DNA from: Bradyrhizobium sp. 132
GTDB lineage: Bacteria > Pseudomonadota > Alphaproteobacteria > Rhizobiales > Xanthobacteraceae
Reading direction: 5' to 3'
Assembly (NCBI RefSeq): GCF_023074185.1
Contig: NZ_JADPKY010000132.1
Location: 124,001-188,000 of the forward strand
Length of the DNA stretch: 64,000 bases
The position numbers and the translations under genes were made by a program. The notes beneath the pieces were generated by a model, which saw only the letters and a program-made list of their open reading frames with translations, did no database searches and was not told where the DNA came from. Below are positions 7,980 through 16,467 of this stretch, one piece after another; the first letter of the stretch is position 1, and each line of letters starts with the position of its first letter.

Positions 7980-9605
7980 TCACGGCTTTGGCGGGTGGAT
8001 AAACGCCCAGGGGCTGACCTCTGAATCCCGCGTCACTTCCACCGAGATCAGATACGGCCCACTATGGGCGAGCGCCTTTTCGATCGCCGCCTTGAACTGA
8101 TCCGGCGCGGTCACGCGCGCAGCAGCGACGCCGAACGACTCCGCGAGCTTGACGAAATCCGGATTGACCAGATCGGACGCCACCACGCGGCCGTCAAAAC
8201 GTTCGCGTTGGTCGCGGCGGACATTGCCGTAAGCGTTGTTGTTGAACACCAGCGTCACCACGCCGATATTGAACTGCACGGCGGTGGCAAGCTCCTGCAC
8301 GCCGAACATGAAGCCGCCGTCGCCGGTGATCGCCACCACCGGCTTGTCGGGATTGGCGACCTTGGCGCCGAGCGCAGTGGGGAAGCCCGAGCCGAGCGTG
8401 CCCTGGTAGCCTGAGGTGATGAAGGTGCGCGGCTCGTAGATTGGAAAGCCGTACCAGGAGGCGAAGCCGAACTGTGACAGTTCGTCTGTCACAATCGCGT
8501 TCGCCGGCAGCACCTCGCGCAGGATGTTGAGATAGGCCATCTGCGGCTGGATGCGCTGGATTTCCTGTTGCGCGGTCGCAGTCGCCTCGCGGATCGCGGC
8601 GCGGCGGCCGGCGGTCTTGCTGTAGCCCGTCTTGCTGACGGCGGCAGCAAGATCGGCGGTCGCGGCTTTGGCGTCGGCGACGATGGCCGTGTCCGGGATG
8701 AAGCGCCGCATCTCGACGGGATCGATGTCGATGCGGATACTCTTCAGGCCATCGGGACGGAACGGCCAGCGCGACATGGTCGGCAGCTCCAGCCGCGAGC
8801 CGATGCCGATCATCAAATCGGTGTTCGGCCACAGCTTGTAGGCCGCGGCCATGGTGAGGCCGAGCTCATGCGCGTTGGAGACGATGCCGCGGCCGCTGCG
8901 GAAGGCGACGACGGGCGCATCGATCACCTCGGCGAGTTCAAGGATCTCTTCGCGCGCTTCGATCGCGCCGCTGCCGACGAAGATCATCGGCGCTTTACTG
9001 GACTTGATCAGTGCGGCAGCCTGCTTGATCATGTCAGGATCAGCGAGCGGCGCCGGCAGCGGCTCCAGCACCTGTGCTGCAGCCGTGTCCGCACGCTGAG
9101 TAAAGATGTCCCAGGGCATCTCGACGGAGGCGGGGCCACGCCGTCCGGACGTCATCTCCTGGAAGGCGCGCGCGACGGTGGTCGGCGCGTTGCCGGGATA
9201 TTCGATCCGGTCCGCCCACTTCACGTAGGTGCGCAGCGTCGCGAGCTGGTCCGGCATCTCGTGCAGATGCCCGCGGCCCTTGCCCAAAAATTGCGTAGGG
9301 ACCTGGCCGGTGACGCACAGCACCGGCTCGTTGCAGCCGAACGCCGTGAGCAGCGCCGCGCTGGCGTTGAGCACGCCGGGGCCGGGCACCACGCTGAACA
9401 CGCCGGGCCTGCCGCTGGAGCGCGCATAGCCGAACGCCATGTAGCCGCAGGCCTGCTCGTGCCGCGCTCCGATCACCTTGAGCTGGGCCTGGTGGAAGGC
9501 GTCGAACAGGCCGTAGACCTGAGCGCCGGGCAGGCCGAACACGGTGTCGACGCCATGGGCGACAAGGCCGCTTACGATCGCTTCGCCGCCGGTGAGGGTG
9601 GTCAT
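7980..9605 (-). CDS. Thiamine diphosphate-dependent enzyme, acetolactate synthase-like
   Basis: 541 aa. It has the three-domain layout of the pyruvate oxidase/acetolactate synthase family: an N-terminal Pyr domain with the activating Glu in GARHEQACGYMAFGYAR, a central domain (about residues 190-320), and a C-terminal PP domain with GDGGFMFGVQEL ending in the NNNAYGN metal-binding motif. The reaction is probably decarboxylation or ligation of a 2-oxo acid. It begins 25 bases after the hpaG-like gene stop, so it appears to be the last gene of the homoprotocatechuate operon. That is not a standard member, and true acetolactate synthase is unlikely because no small subunit gene is next to it. 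Confidence 0.8.
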   Translation of the reverse strand: MTTLTGGEAIVSGLVAHGVDTVFGLPGAQVYGLFDAFHQAQLKVIGARHEQACGYMAFGYARSSGRPGVFSVVPGPGVLNASAALLTAFGCNEPVLCVTGQVPTQFLGKGRGHLHEMPDQLATLRTYVKWADRIEYPGNAPTTVARAFQEMTSGRRGPASVEMPWDIFTQRADTAAAQVLEPLPAPLADPDMIKQAAALIKSSKAPMIFVGSGAIEAREEILELAEVIDAPVVAFRSGRGIVSNAHELGLTMAAAYKLWPNTDLMIGIGSRLELPTMSRWPFRPDGLKSIRIDIDPVEMRRFIPDTAIVADAKAATADLAAAVSKTGYSKTAGRRAAIREATATAQQEIQRIQPQMAYLNILREVLPANAIVTDELSQFGFASWYGFPIYEPRTFITSGYQGTLGSGFPTALGAKVANPDKPVVAITGDGGFMFGVQELATAVQFNIGVVTLVFNNNAYGNVRRDQRERFDGRVVASDLVNPDFVKLAESFGVAAARVTAPDQFKAAIEKALAHSGPYLISVEVTRDSEVSPWAFIHPPKP

Positions 9606-9630
9606 TGCACTATTCCATTTCGATTATTGT

Positions 9631-10500
9631 TCAGGCTTCGTCGACGACGCCATTTCGCAAGCTGCCGATGCCCTCGGCTTCGATCTCGACGACATCGCCG
9701 GGCTTCAAATAGCGCGGCGGATCGAACCGCGCACCGGCGCCGGTCGGCGTGCCCGTCACGATGATGTCACCGGGAACGAGGGTTGCGAAGGTCGAGATAT
9801 AGCTGATGAGGTAGCGGAACGGAAACATCAGCCTGCTGGTGCGGTCGTCTTGCCTCAGCTCGCCATTGACATGCGTGGTGAGGCGGATGTCGGCGATCTG
9901 CGATTCCTGCGTGTAGGGCACCAGCCACGGGCCGAGGCTGCCGCTGGAATCGAAGTTCTTGCCCTGCGTGACGTTGAACTTGGCATGGCGCAGCCAGTCG
10001 CGCACCGAGCCTTCGTTGCAGAGCGTGAGCGCGGCGATGTGATCGGGCGCGGAACTTTCGGGGATGTGCCGGCCGGCTTTGCCGATCACCAGCACGATCT
10101 CGCCCTCGTAGTCGAGCTGCGCTGAGGCGCGCGGGCGCACCAGCGGCGTGTCATGGCCCACGAACGAGCGCGGCGAGCGCATGAACATGCTCGGATATTT
10201 CGGCGCGTCCTGGCCGTCCTTGTACTCGGCGTTGCGGTCGGGATAGTTGACGCCGATGCAGATGATCTTTTCCGGCGCGGGCACCGGCGGCAGCCAAATG
10301 ATGTCACCGAGCGCGTGATCGGGCGTGTGGCACGCGGCTTCTTCGGCGAGGCTCGCGAGCTTTCCTGCCGCGACCACCTCGCGCAGCGTCGGATAGTCTT
10401 TTGCGTGGCGCGCGGAGAGATCGACAATGCCGCCGTCGACGACTGCGCCGTAGCGGACAGCACTCTTGACGGAATAGGTGGCGAGGCGAGGGAGGGTCAT
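9631..10500 (-). CDS. hpaG: Fumarylacetoacetate hydrolase-family isomerase/decarboxylase (HpaG-like)
   Basis: 289 aa. The FAH catalytic core is intact: GVNYPDRNAEY, metal ligands in LDYEGEIVLVIGK, and GKNFDSSGSLGPWLV with the catalytic Lys and Asp. In a homoprotocatechuate operon the expected job is decarboxylation of 5-oxopent-3-ene-1,2,5-tricarboxylate and isomerisation of its product to 2-oxohept-3-ene-1,7-dioate, which feeds HpaH. The single-domain length matches many FAH-family members; E. coli HpaG is a two-domain fusion. It starts three bases after the hpaD stop, so co-transcription is near certain. The exact reaction is inferred from context. Confidence 0.75.
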   Translation of the reverse strand: MTLPRLATYSVKSAVRYGAVVDGGIVDLSARHAKDYPTLREVVAAGKLASLAEEAACHTPDHALGDIIWLPPVPAPEKIICIGVNYPDRNAEYKDGQDAPKYPSMFMRSPRSFVGHDTPLVRPRASAQLDYEGEIVLVIGKAGRHIPESSAPDHIAALTLCNEGSVRDWLRHAKFNVTQGKNFDSSGSLGPWLVPYTQESQIADIRLTTHVNGELRQDDRTSRLMFPFRYLISYISTFATLVPGDIIVTGTPTGAGARFDPPRYLKPGDVVEIEAEGIGSLRNGVVDEA

Positions 10501-10503
10501 TGC

Positions 10504-11487
10504 TTAATCCGCCACCAGCACGTCGGCCACGAATTTTGGCTCGCGCACGGCCTGCCCGGCGAACGGCGAACCCTGCTCGAACCAGGAGCGCGGGGCCGGC
10601 GCGCCCCACAGCGTCTGCCGGCGCGGATCGCGCAGCGACCAGCGCAGCGGCTCGTGGTCGTGATCGCCGGTGAAGTAGTCGCTGGTGTAGAGTTCGAGAC
10701 GGTGTCCATCGGGGTCGCGGACGTAGAGGAAGAACGCATTCGAGATGCCGTGGCGGCCGGGACCGCGCTCGATGTTGTTCACGAAGCCTTGCGAGGCCAT
10801 GACATCGCAGAGATGGATGATGTTCATCGCCGTTGGCGTCCAGTAGGCGAAGTGGTGCAACCGCGGGCCCTTGCCGTTGGTGATCGCAAAATCGTGGACA
10901 TTGCCCTTGCGATGCATCCAGGCAGCCGCAATGCGCCCGCTCGGTCCGTCTTCCTCGGCGTATTCGGTCAGGCGGAAGCCGAGTCGGGCATAGAATTCGA
11001 CGGTGTCCTGCACTTCGGCTGCGAACACGTTGAAATGGTCGAGCCGCTGCGGATGGCATCCCCTGTAGAGGTCGTAGCGGCGGAGCAGATGTGGCCGGCG
11101 GTCCATCGAGGCATACAGCTCGATCTGGAAGCCGAAGGGATCGGTGAATTGCAGCGTGCGGCCCTGGAACGGCTGATCGACGAAGGCATAGCCAAGGCCG
11201 TTCTCGGACAGGAACTTTGCGGCCTTGTCCAGATCCCCGTCATTGCCGACTTTGAAACCGAGCCGGTTGCAGGCGGGCACTGCCGCCTTGCGCAGCACCA
11301 ACGAGTGATGCTGATGCTCTTCCGAACCGCGCAGATACACGACCTTGTCGTCGGCGTCCTCGACATGCAGGCCGACGGTGGTCTCGTAGAACGCGCTGCT
11401 GAGCTTCAGATCGGTCACATCGAGGACGACGTGACTCGAACGGATGATGTTGAACGGCGGCTCGAAGATATGTTGCGGCACGGGCAT
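10504..11487 (-). CDS. hpaD: Extradiol ring-cleavage dioxygenase, homoprotocatechuate 2,3-dioxygenase type
   Basis: 327 aa of the vicinal-oxygen-chelate type I extradiol family, with two repeated VOC domains. The N-terminal domain has IIRSSHVVLDVTDL. The C-terminal domain carries the iron ligands: His in LDHFNVF, His in RLHHFAYWT, and Glu in GHRLELYTSDYF. It should open 3,4-dihydroxyphenylacetate by meta cleavage to 5-carboxymethyl-2-hydroxymuconate semialdehyde. The following operon genes encode the next steps in order, which supports this substrate over catechol. Confidence 0.85.
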   Translation of the reverse strand: MPVPQHIFEPPFNIIRSSHVVLDVTDLKLSSAFYETTVGLHVEDADDKVVYLRGSEEHQHHSLVLRKAAVPACNRLGFKVGNDGDLDKAAKFLSENGLGYAFVDQPFQGRTLQFTDPFGFQIELYASMDRRPHLLRRYDLYRGCHPQRLDHFNVFAAEVQDTVEFYARLGFRLTEYAEEDGPSGRIAAAWMHRKGNVHDFAITNGKGPRLHHFAYWTPTAMNIIHLCDVMASQGFVNNIERGPGRHGISNAFFLYVRDPDGHRLELYTSDYFTGDHDHEPLRWSLRDPRRQTLWGAPAPRSWFEQGSPFAGQAVREPKFVADVLVAD

Positions 11488-11504
11488 TTCGTTTCCCCTC
11501 TCTA

Positions 11505-11550
11505 GATCCCGTCATTCCCCGTTCGCGCTCCGCGCGCCTGGGAATCGCGA
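11505..11550. repeat. Short palindromic element in the hpaE-hpaD gap
   Basis: ATTCCC and GGGAAT enclose a GC-rich self-complementary core (TTCGCGCTCCGCGCGC) in the 66-base space between hpaE and hpaD. Such GTCATTCCC-type elements occur repeatedly in Bradyrhizobium intergenic DNA. It may shape mRNA decay within the operon. Confidence 0.5.
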
Positions 11551-11553
11551 GCG

Positions 11554-13092
11554 TTAGATTCCCAGCTTTTGAATCTTGTGTGTGCCCCGCGCCAGCGAGA
11601 CGTGCTTGGTTTCCATGTAGAAGTCGAACGAGTAATCGCCGCCGTCGCGGCCGATGCCCGAGGCCTTCATGCCGCCGAACGGCGTCGGCAGATGCCGGAC
11701 GTTTTCCGAGTTGAGCCAGATCATGCCGGCTTCGAGTGCATCAGCGACGCGCAGCGCCCGGCCGACGTCGTTGGTCCAGACATAGCCGGTCAGGCCATAG
11801 CGGATGTCGTTGGCGATCTCGATCGCGTCTGCTTCGTCCTTGAAGGGCAGCACGGTCAGGAAGGGGCCGAACACCTCTTCCTGCGCCACTCGCATCTTGC
11901 CATGCGCGCCGGTCACCAGTGTCGGCTCGACATAATGTCCGCCGCCCGGGCCGTCATAGGTCTTGCCGCCGACGGCAATCGTCGCGCCGTCCTGGCGTGC
12001 GACGTCGAAATAGGAGCACACCTTTGCCAAATGCCGCTCATGGATCAGCGGACCGATCTCGGTTGCGGGATCGAGGGGATGACCGACCTTCAAGGCTTTT
12101 ACGCGCGCGGTCAGCTTCTCGATGAATTTTTCGGCAATGCTGGCCTGGATCAGCAAGCGGCTCGACGAGGTGCAGCGCTCGCCGTTGAGCGAGTAGATCA
12201 TGAACACGACAGCATCGAGCGCGCGATCGAGATCGGCGTCGTCGAACACGATCACCGGGTTCTTGCCGCCGAGCTCGAAATGCACGCGCTTCAAGGTCGG
12301 CGCGCCCTGAATCATGATCGCGGAGCCCGTCGCGCTTTCGCCGACGAAGCCGATCGCCTTGATGGCGGGATGCTCGGTCAGCGCCTTGCCGGCCTCTTCG
12401 CCAAAACCGTGCACGGTGTTGAGCACGCCGTCGGGAACGCCGGCTTCCTTGACGAGCTTTGCAAGAACAGCGGCCGTGACCGGCGACCACTCCGCCGGCT
12501 TGTGCACGACGGTGCAGCCTGCTGCGAGGGCAGGGGCGATCTTCCAGGTCGAGAGCATGAACGGCGTATTCCACGGCGTGATCACGCCGACCGGGCCGAT
12601 CGGCACGCGGGTGGAGACGTTCCAATGCTCGTCGCTCGGCGTGTTCTGGCCGTCGCGCGCCTCGCCGCATCTGTCGGCAAAGAAGCGGAAATTTTCGGCG
12701 GCGCGGATCGCGGCCTTGGCCATGAAGCGAAAGGCCTGGCCGGTGTCTATGCATTCAAGCACGGCGATGTCGTCGGCATTGTCCTCGATGGCGTCGGCGA
12801 CGCGATGCAGCAGTTTCTTCCGCATCGCCGGCCCCATGTCGCGCCAGGACTTGAAGGCAAGGGCGGCAGCGGTCGCGGCGCGATTGACATCCTCGGCCTT
12901 GCCGCGGGCGACGCTTGCGAGCGTCGCGCCGTCGACCGGCGACTTGGTCTCAAACGTCTCGCCTGATATCGACGGCACGATCTTGCCGTCGATCATGTGG
13001 CCGATACCGTCGGCACGCAGCGTCTTCAGCAGCGGCGCGACGCGGTCGCGGTTGGCCTGGAACACATCGGCTTTCGGCGTGGACTTATCCAT
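11554..13092 (-). CDS. hpaE: 5-carboxymethyl-2-hydroxymuconate semialdehyde dehydrogenase
   Basis: 512 aa NAD(P)+-dependent aldehyde dehydrogenase. Key parts are NTPFMLSTWKIAPALAAGCT, cofactor motif GFVGESATGSAI, catalytic Glu in FELGGKNPVIV, and catalytic Cys in LNGERCTSSSR; EVFGPFLTVLPF closes the family pattern. It oxidises the ring-cleavage semialdehyde to 5-carboxymethyl-2-hydroxymuconate. Its start overlaps the hpaF stop by eight bases. General ALDH sequence alone would not fix the substrate; the assignment leans on hpaF, hpaH and hpaD on either side. Confidence 0.87.
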   Translation of the reverse strand: MDKSTPKADVFQANRDRVAPLLKTLRADGIGHMIDGKIVPSISGETFETKSPVDGATLASVARGKAEDVNRAATAAALAFKSWRDMGPAMRKKLLHRVADAIEDNADDIAVLECIDTGQAFRFMAKAAIRAAENFRFFADRCGEARDGQNTPSDEHWNVSTRVPIGPVGVITPWNTPFMLSTWKIAPALAAGCTVVHKPAEWSPVTAAVLAKLVKEAGVPDGVLNTVHGFGEEAGKALTEHPAIKAIGFVGESATGSAIMIQGAPTLKRVHFELGGKNPVIVFDDADLDRALDAVVFMIYSLNGERCTSSSRLLIQASIAEKFIEKLTARVKALKVGHPLDPATEIGPLIHERHLAKVCSYFDVARQDGATIAVGGKTYDGPGGGHYVEPTLVTGAHGKMRVAQEEVFGPFLTVLPFKDEADAIEIANDIRYGLTGYVWTNDVGRALRVADALEAGMIWLNSENVRHLPTPFGGMKASGIGRDGGDYSFDFYMETKHVSLARGTHKIQKLGI

Positions 13093-13483
13093 GGGAGGCC
13101 TCCACTTTCAGGGCGTCGTGGATGTTGTTGCGTTTCCAGCTGGTGTCCTTGTCGTTGATCTGCATGTCGAACGACAAAGCGAATTTGCTGGCTGCAAAGA
13201 CGGGATCGAGGTGTCGGGAGAGCGCTTGGAAAACGTGCTCGCCGGCTGTCTTGCGCGTCTTGAGGTCGCGGCCTTCGCCGATGCGCAGCACCATGTCGAG
13301 AAAACCGTAGTCTTGTCGGGCATCGGCGATCGCGTAATGCTCGCACCTGACAGCTCGGACGCGGATGCCGCCGAGCGGGAAGATGCCGGTCTCGACCGCC
13401 GCCTTGCGCACGATTTCGCAGACAGCGCCGATGTCGAGGCGGCTGTCGAGATTGGCCGAATATTCGATCGTGAAATGCGGCAT
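13085..13483 (-). CDS. hpaF: 5-carboxymethyl-2-hydroxymuconate delta-isomerase
   Basis: 132 aa, the usual length for CHMI. It begins MPHFTIEYSANL, so Pro2 is available as the catalytic base of the tautomerase fold once Met is removed. GGIRVRAVRCEHYAIAD and FLDMVLRIGEGRDLKTRK are the conserved core. It converts 5-carboxymethyl-2-hydroxymuconate to the oxo tautomer before decarboxylation. It overlaps hpaE by eight bases and follows hpaH by about 30 bases. Confidence 0.9.
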   Translation of the reverse strand: MPHFTIEYSANLDSRLDIGAVCEIVRKAAVETGIFPLGGIRVRAVRCEHYAIADARQDYGFLDMVLRIGEGRDLKTRKTAGEHVFQALSRHLDPVFAASKFALSFDMQINDKDTSWKRNNIHDALKVEASHG

Positions 13484-13513
13484 CGCGGTTTCACTCCCTG
13501 TCTTTTTGTTCGC

Positions 13514-14320
13514 CTAAGCGAAGTAACAGCTGACCGAGCCGTATGCGCCGTAATCGGCCTGAATTGTGTCGCCCTTGCGGGTCTCGATCGGACGGATGAA
13601 GGAGCCGGCGAGCACGACCTGTCCGGGCTCAAGCGCAAGGCCGAGCGGCGCGATCTTGTTGGCGAGCCAGGCGACTGCAGTCGCGGGATGATTGAGCACG
13701 CCGGCGGCAAGACCGGTTTCCTCGAGCTGGCCGTTCTTGAAACAGAGCGCGCCGACCCAACGCAAATCGGCGTCAAGCGGGTGGATCGGCCGTCCGCCGA
13801 GCACGATGCCGGCATTCGCTGCATTGTCGGCGATGGTGTCGAAGATTTTTCGCGTCGCCTTGGTCTTGGGATCGACGCGCTCGATCCGCGTATCCAGAAT
13901 CTCCAGCGCCGGCACGACGAAGTCGGTGGCGTTGAGCACGTCGAACAGCGTGCAGTCGGGCCCCGCGAGGCGCTTGCTCATGACGAAGGCGAGCTCGGCT
14001 TCCACGCGGGTCGCGATGAAGCGCTCCGTCGGGACGAGGCCACCATCGGCAAAGAACATGTCGTCGAGCAGCACGCCTGAATCCGGCTCGTTGATGTCAA
14101 GCGCGCTTTGCATCGCTTTCGAGGTCAGGCCGATCTTGTGTCCCCTGACGATGCGGCCCTCGGCGATCTTGACCTCGATCCACGCCTTCTGAATCGCGTA
14201 GGCGTCAGCGATGGTGATGCCGGGAAAGTCCTGCGAGAGTTGCCGGATTTGCGTACGGGTCCTCTCCGCCTGGTGCAGACGGCTCGCGCAAGCTCGGATA
14301 TCGTCGTTGGAAAGCGCCAT
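13514..14320 (-). CDS. hpaH: 2-oxo-hept-4-ene-1,7-dioate hydratase
   Basis: 268 aa of the MhpD/HpaH hydratase family. Conserved features are AYAIQKAWIEVKIAEGR, GHKIGLTSKAMQ with the catalytic Lys, and the acidic EAELAFVMSKRL metal-binding site; the usual length is about 265 aa. It adds water to 2-oxohept-4-ene-1,7-dioate to give the aldol that HpaI-type aldolases cleave to pyruvate and succinate semialdehyde. It is the first gene of the minus-strand operon, transcribed away from hpaR across a 114-base shared promoter region with a palindrome. Confidence 0.88.
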   Translation of the reverse strand: MALSNDDIRACASRLHQAERTRTQIRQLSQDFPGITIADAYAIQKAWIEVKIAEGRIVRGHKIGLTSKAMQSALDINEPDSGVLLDDMFFADGGLVPTERFIATRVEAELAFVMSKRLAGPDCTLFDVLNATDFVVPALEILDTRIERVDPKTKATRKIFDTIADNAANAGIVLGGRPIHPLDADLRWVGALCFKNGQLEETGLAAGVLNHPATAVAWLANKIAPLGLALEPGQVVLAGSFIRPIETRKGDTIQADYGAYGSVSCYFA

Positions 14321-14352
14321 TTGTGATCTTGCAAATCGTGGTGCCCGAAGAT

Positions 14353-14368
14353 ACTTAACATGTTAAGT
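14353..14368. promoter_or_regulatory. Perfect 16-bp palindrome, likely HpaR operator
   Basis: ACTTAACATGTTAAGT is fully self-complementary and lies in the divergent region between hpaH and hpaR, 33 bases before the hpaH start. Its size and symmetry fit MarR-family sites. HpaR probably represses the hpa operon, and perhaps itself, by binding here and is released by the aromatic substrate. Confidence 0.65.
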
Positions 14369-14434
14369 GAATGCGTCAAACACAATTTCGGCTTGCTGCA
14401 GTGCAAACATTTTGCGGGTTGAAAGGACATCATC

Positions 14435-14950
14435 TTGAAGAGACCGGCTGATCCAGCGGACGACGGCGCCGCCGCCCCGCGACAGGTGCCGATGCGCGAC
14501 TTCTCGCGCTCGCTGCCGATGTCGCTGCTGCGGGCACGCGAGGCGGTGATGCGGCAATTCCGTCCCTCGTTGCGTGCGCATGGCCTGACCGAGCAGCAAT
14601 GGCGCATCCTGCGCGCGCTCGCGGCGATCGATGCCGTCGAGGTCACGGAACTCGCGCGCACGGCGTTCCTGCTCGGACCGAGCCTGTCGCGCATCCTGCG
14701 CGATCTCGACGCGCGCAATCTGATCGAGCGCAAGACTGCGAAGGCGGACCAGCGCCGCAGCATGGTCTCGATCTCGGAAAAGGGCGTGAAGCTGATGGCC
14801 TCGGTGGCGCCGTCCTCCGAAGCGATCTATGCCGAGATCACGCGACGCTTCGGGGCACGCAAGCTCGCCGAGTTGCAGGAGATGCTCGGACAATTGGAGT
14901 TGTGTCTCGCTTCCAGCGACGCGGGTGACGAGATCACTGACAATATGTGA
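14435..14950 (+). CDS. hpaR: MarR-family regulator of homoprotocatechuate degradation HpaR
   Basis: 171 aa from TTG 14435 with GAAAGGA upstream; ATG codons further in would remove part of the N-terminus. The winged helix-turn-helix is at about residues 55-125: LTEQQWRILRALAA, VTELARTAFLLGPSLSRILRDL, then the wing AKADQRRSMVSISEKG. The MRDFSRSLPMSLLRAREAVM opening is typical of HpaR. It is divergent from hpaH, so it most likely represses the operon and responds to 4-hydroxyphenylacetate or homoprotocatechuate. Confidence 0.88.
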   Translation: MKRPADPADDGAAAPRQVPMRDFSRSLPMSLLRAREAVMRQFRPSLRAHGLTEQQWRILRALAAIDAVEVTELARTAFLLGPSLSRILRDLDARNLIERKTAKADQRRSMVSISEKGVKLMASVAPSSEAIYAEITRRFGARKLAELQEMLGQLELCLASSDAGDEITDNM

Positions 14951-15240
14951 CTGCAAATTTGCATGATGACTTGTCTGCTCACGCATGACTGCCATTATTG
15001 CTTGTCCCTTGGGCAGGCCGAGCGAAGCGAAATCCGCAAAAAGCCCGTAAAAATCGCTCAGAATAGATAACCATCGCGGGTAGTCATCGCGGGACGAGAG
15101 CTCTGCGCACTTGGCCGATGTTGGCGCAATATCAATTTACTCGTATCGGCAGAATTCGTAACTAGCATCCGGCTCTGTATTCAGTAATAGAGCCAAGACA
15201 AGAAGGGCCGACAAGGATGCCCGGCCCCAGGGAGGAATGA

Positions 15241-16383
15241 ATGAGACTGACGAGACGCGACTTCGCGACCGGAATTGCTGCCGGCATTGCCGCGCCCTAC
15301 CTCATCAGAAGCGCAAATGCGCAAGGCGCCACCATCAAGATCGGCATGTGCGCGCCAGTCACGGGACCTGCCGCTGAATCCGGCGGTTACGCCATCAAGG
15401 GCGCCAAGCTTGCACTCGAAGCCGTCAACAAGGCCGGCGGCATCCTGGGCAAGCAGGGCGAATTGATCGTCGAGGATGATCAGACCACCAATCCCGGCAT
15501 CGTGCTCGCCTTCTCCAAGCTCGCCTCTCAACCTGACATCGTCGGGTTCCTCGGTTCGATCCGTTCGACTCAGGTCCATGCGATGGCACCCGACGTCATC
15601 AAGCTCGGAAAGCCTGTGATGATCGGCGGCACCGATCCGAAACTCACTCATATGGGCAATCAGTGGCTGTTCCGCTTCCGTCCCAATGACAGTTATTCCG
15701 GCCGCGTCATCGCCGAATTCGGCGTCAACACGCTGGGCAAGAAGAAATGGGCCGTGCTGCATTCGACCGACGCGTTCGGCACCGCCGGCGGCAACGCGCT
15801 CACGGGTGCGCTCGAGAAGCTTGGCTGCACGACCTTCGATCAGGGCTATGCCAACCAGAGCCAGGACTTTACGCCGGTCGTGCTCGCGATCAAGCAGTCC
15901 GGCGCCGACATTCTCGGCTCCTACTTCACCTTCGAGAACGATCTCGGCATCTTCGCCCGCCAGCTTCGTCAGCTCGGCGTGAACATCCCCTGGGTCGGCT
16001 CCCCCTCGATCGTCAACATCACTGCTTTGAAGCTCGCAGGTCCCGCGCTCCACAACACCTATGGCGTTGCCGACTACGCGGAAAATTCCAGCGAAGGCTC
16101 GAAGGCGTTCGGCAAGATCTACCGCGATTCCGTCAAGGTCGCGCCTGACAACCAGAGCTCCTGGACTTTCGATGCAATCAACGTCTTGTCGGCGGGCATC
16201 AACAAGGCCGGCTCGACCGATCCCGGCAAGATTCGCGAAGCCATCCTCGGGATCAAGAAGTTCCCGGGCGCCGAGGGCGAATACAATTTCGACCAGAACG
16301 GCGATGGGCTTCACGGCTACAACATCGTGAAGAACGAGAAGGGCGCCATCGTCTTCGACAAGCACATCGAGTTCAACGACTGA
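15241..16383 (+). CDS. Liv-type ABC transporter substrate-binding protein with Tat signal
   Basis: 380 aa with GGAGGAATGA at the start. The N-terminus is a twin-arginine signal (TRRDFATGIAAGIAAPYL, cleavage probably after SANA). The mature part is a type I periplasmic binding fold: IKIGMCAPVTGPAAESG, GAKLALEAVNKAGGILG and the LIVEDDQTTNPG strand. It captures a small carboxylate or amino acid for the LivH/LivMG/LivF importer downstream. Because the same run continues with dehydrogenase, aldolase and UxaA-type dehydratase genes, a hydroxy or sugar acid is a better guess than leucine. The 290 bases upstream contain TGCAAATTTGCA at 14952 (a 12-bp palindrome) and a repeated CATCGCGGG. Confidence 0.88.
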   Translation: MRLTRRDFATGIAAGIAAPYLIRSANAQGATIKIGMCAPVTGPAAESGGYAIKGAKLALEAVNKAGGILGKQGELIVEDDQTTNPGIVLAFSKLASQPDIVGFLGSIRSTQVHAMAPDVIKLGKPVMIGGTDPKLTHMGNQWLFRFRPNDSYSGRVIAEFGVNTLGKKKWAVLHSTDAFGTAGGNALTGALEKLGCTTFDQGYANQSQDFTPVVLAIKQSGADILGSYFTFENDLGIFARQLRQLGVNIPWVGSPSIVNITALKLAGPALHNTYGVADYAENSSEGSKAFGKIYRDSVKVAPDNQSSWTFDAINVLSAGINKAGSTDPGKIREAILGIKKFPGAEGEYNFDQNGDGLHGYNIVKNEKGAIVFDKHIEFND

Positions 16384-16392
16384 CGTTCACGC

Positions 16393-16420
16393 GACCTCCC
16401 CGATGATCATCGGGGAGGTC
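16393..16420 (+). terminator. Perfect 28-base palindrome between binding-protein and permease genes
   Basis: GACCTCCCCGAT at 16393-16404 pairs perfectly with 16409-16420 around GATC, and CGTTTTTC follows a few bases later. The site is only 10 bases after the substrate-binding protein stop and 48 before livH. It probably stops part of the transcription or protects the upstream mRNA, giving more binding protein than permease. Confidence 0.7.
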
Positions 16421-16467
16421 GGAACGTTTTTCGGCGAACGCATCCGACCTCCAACAGAACGCTTGTC

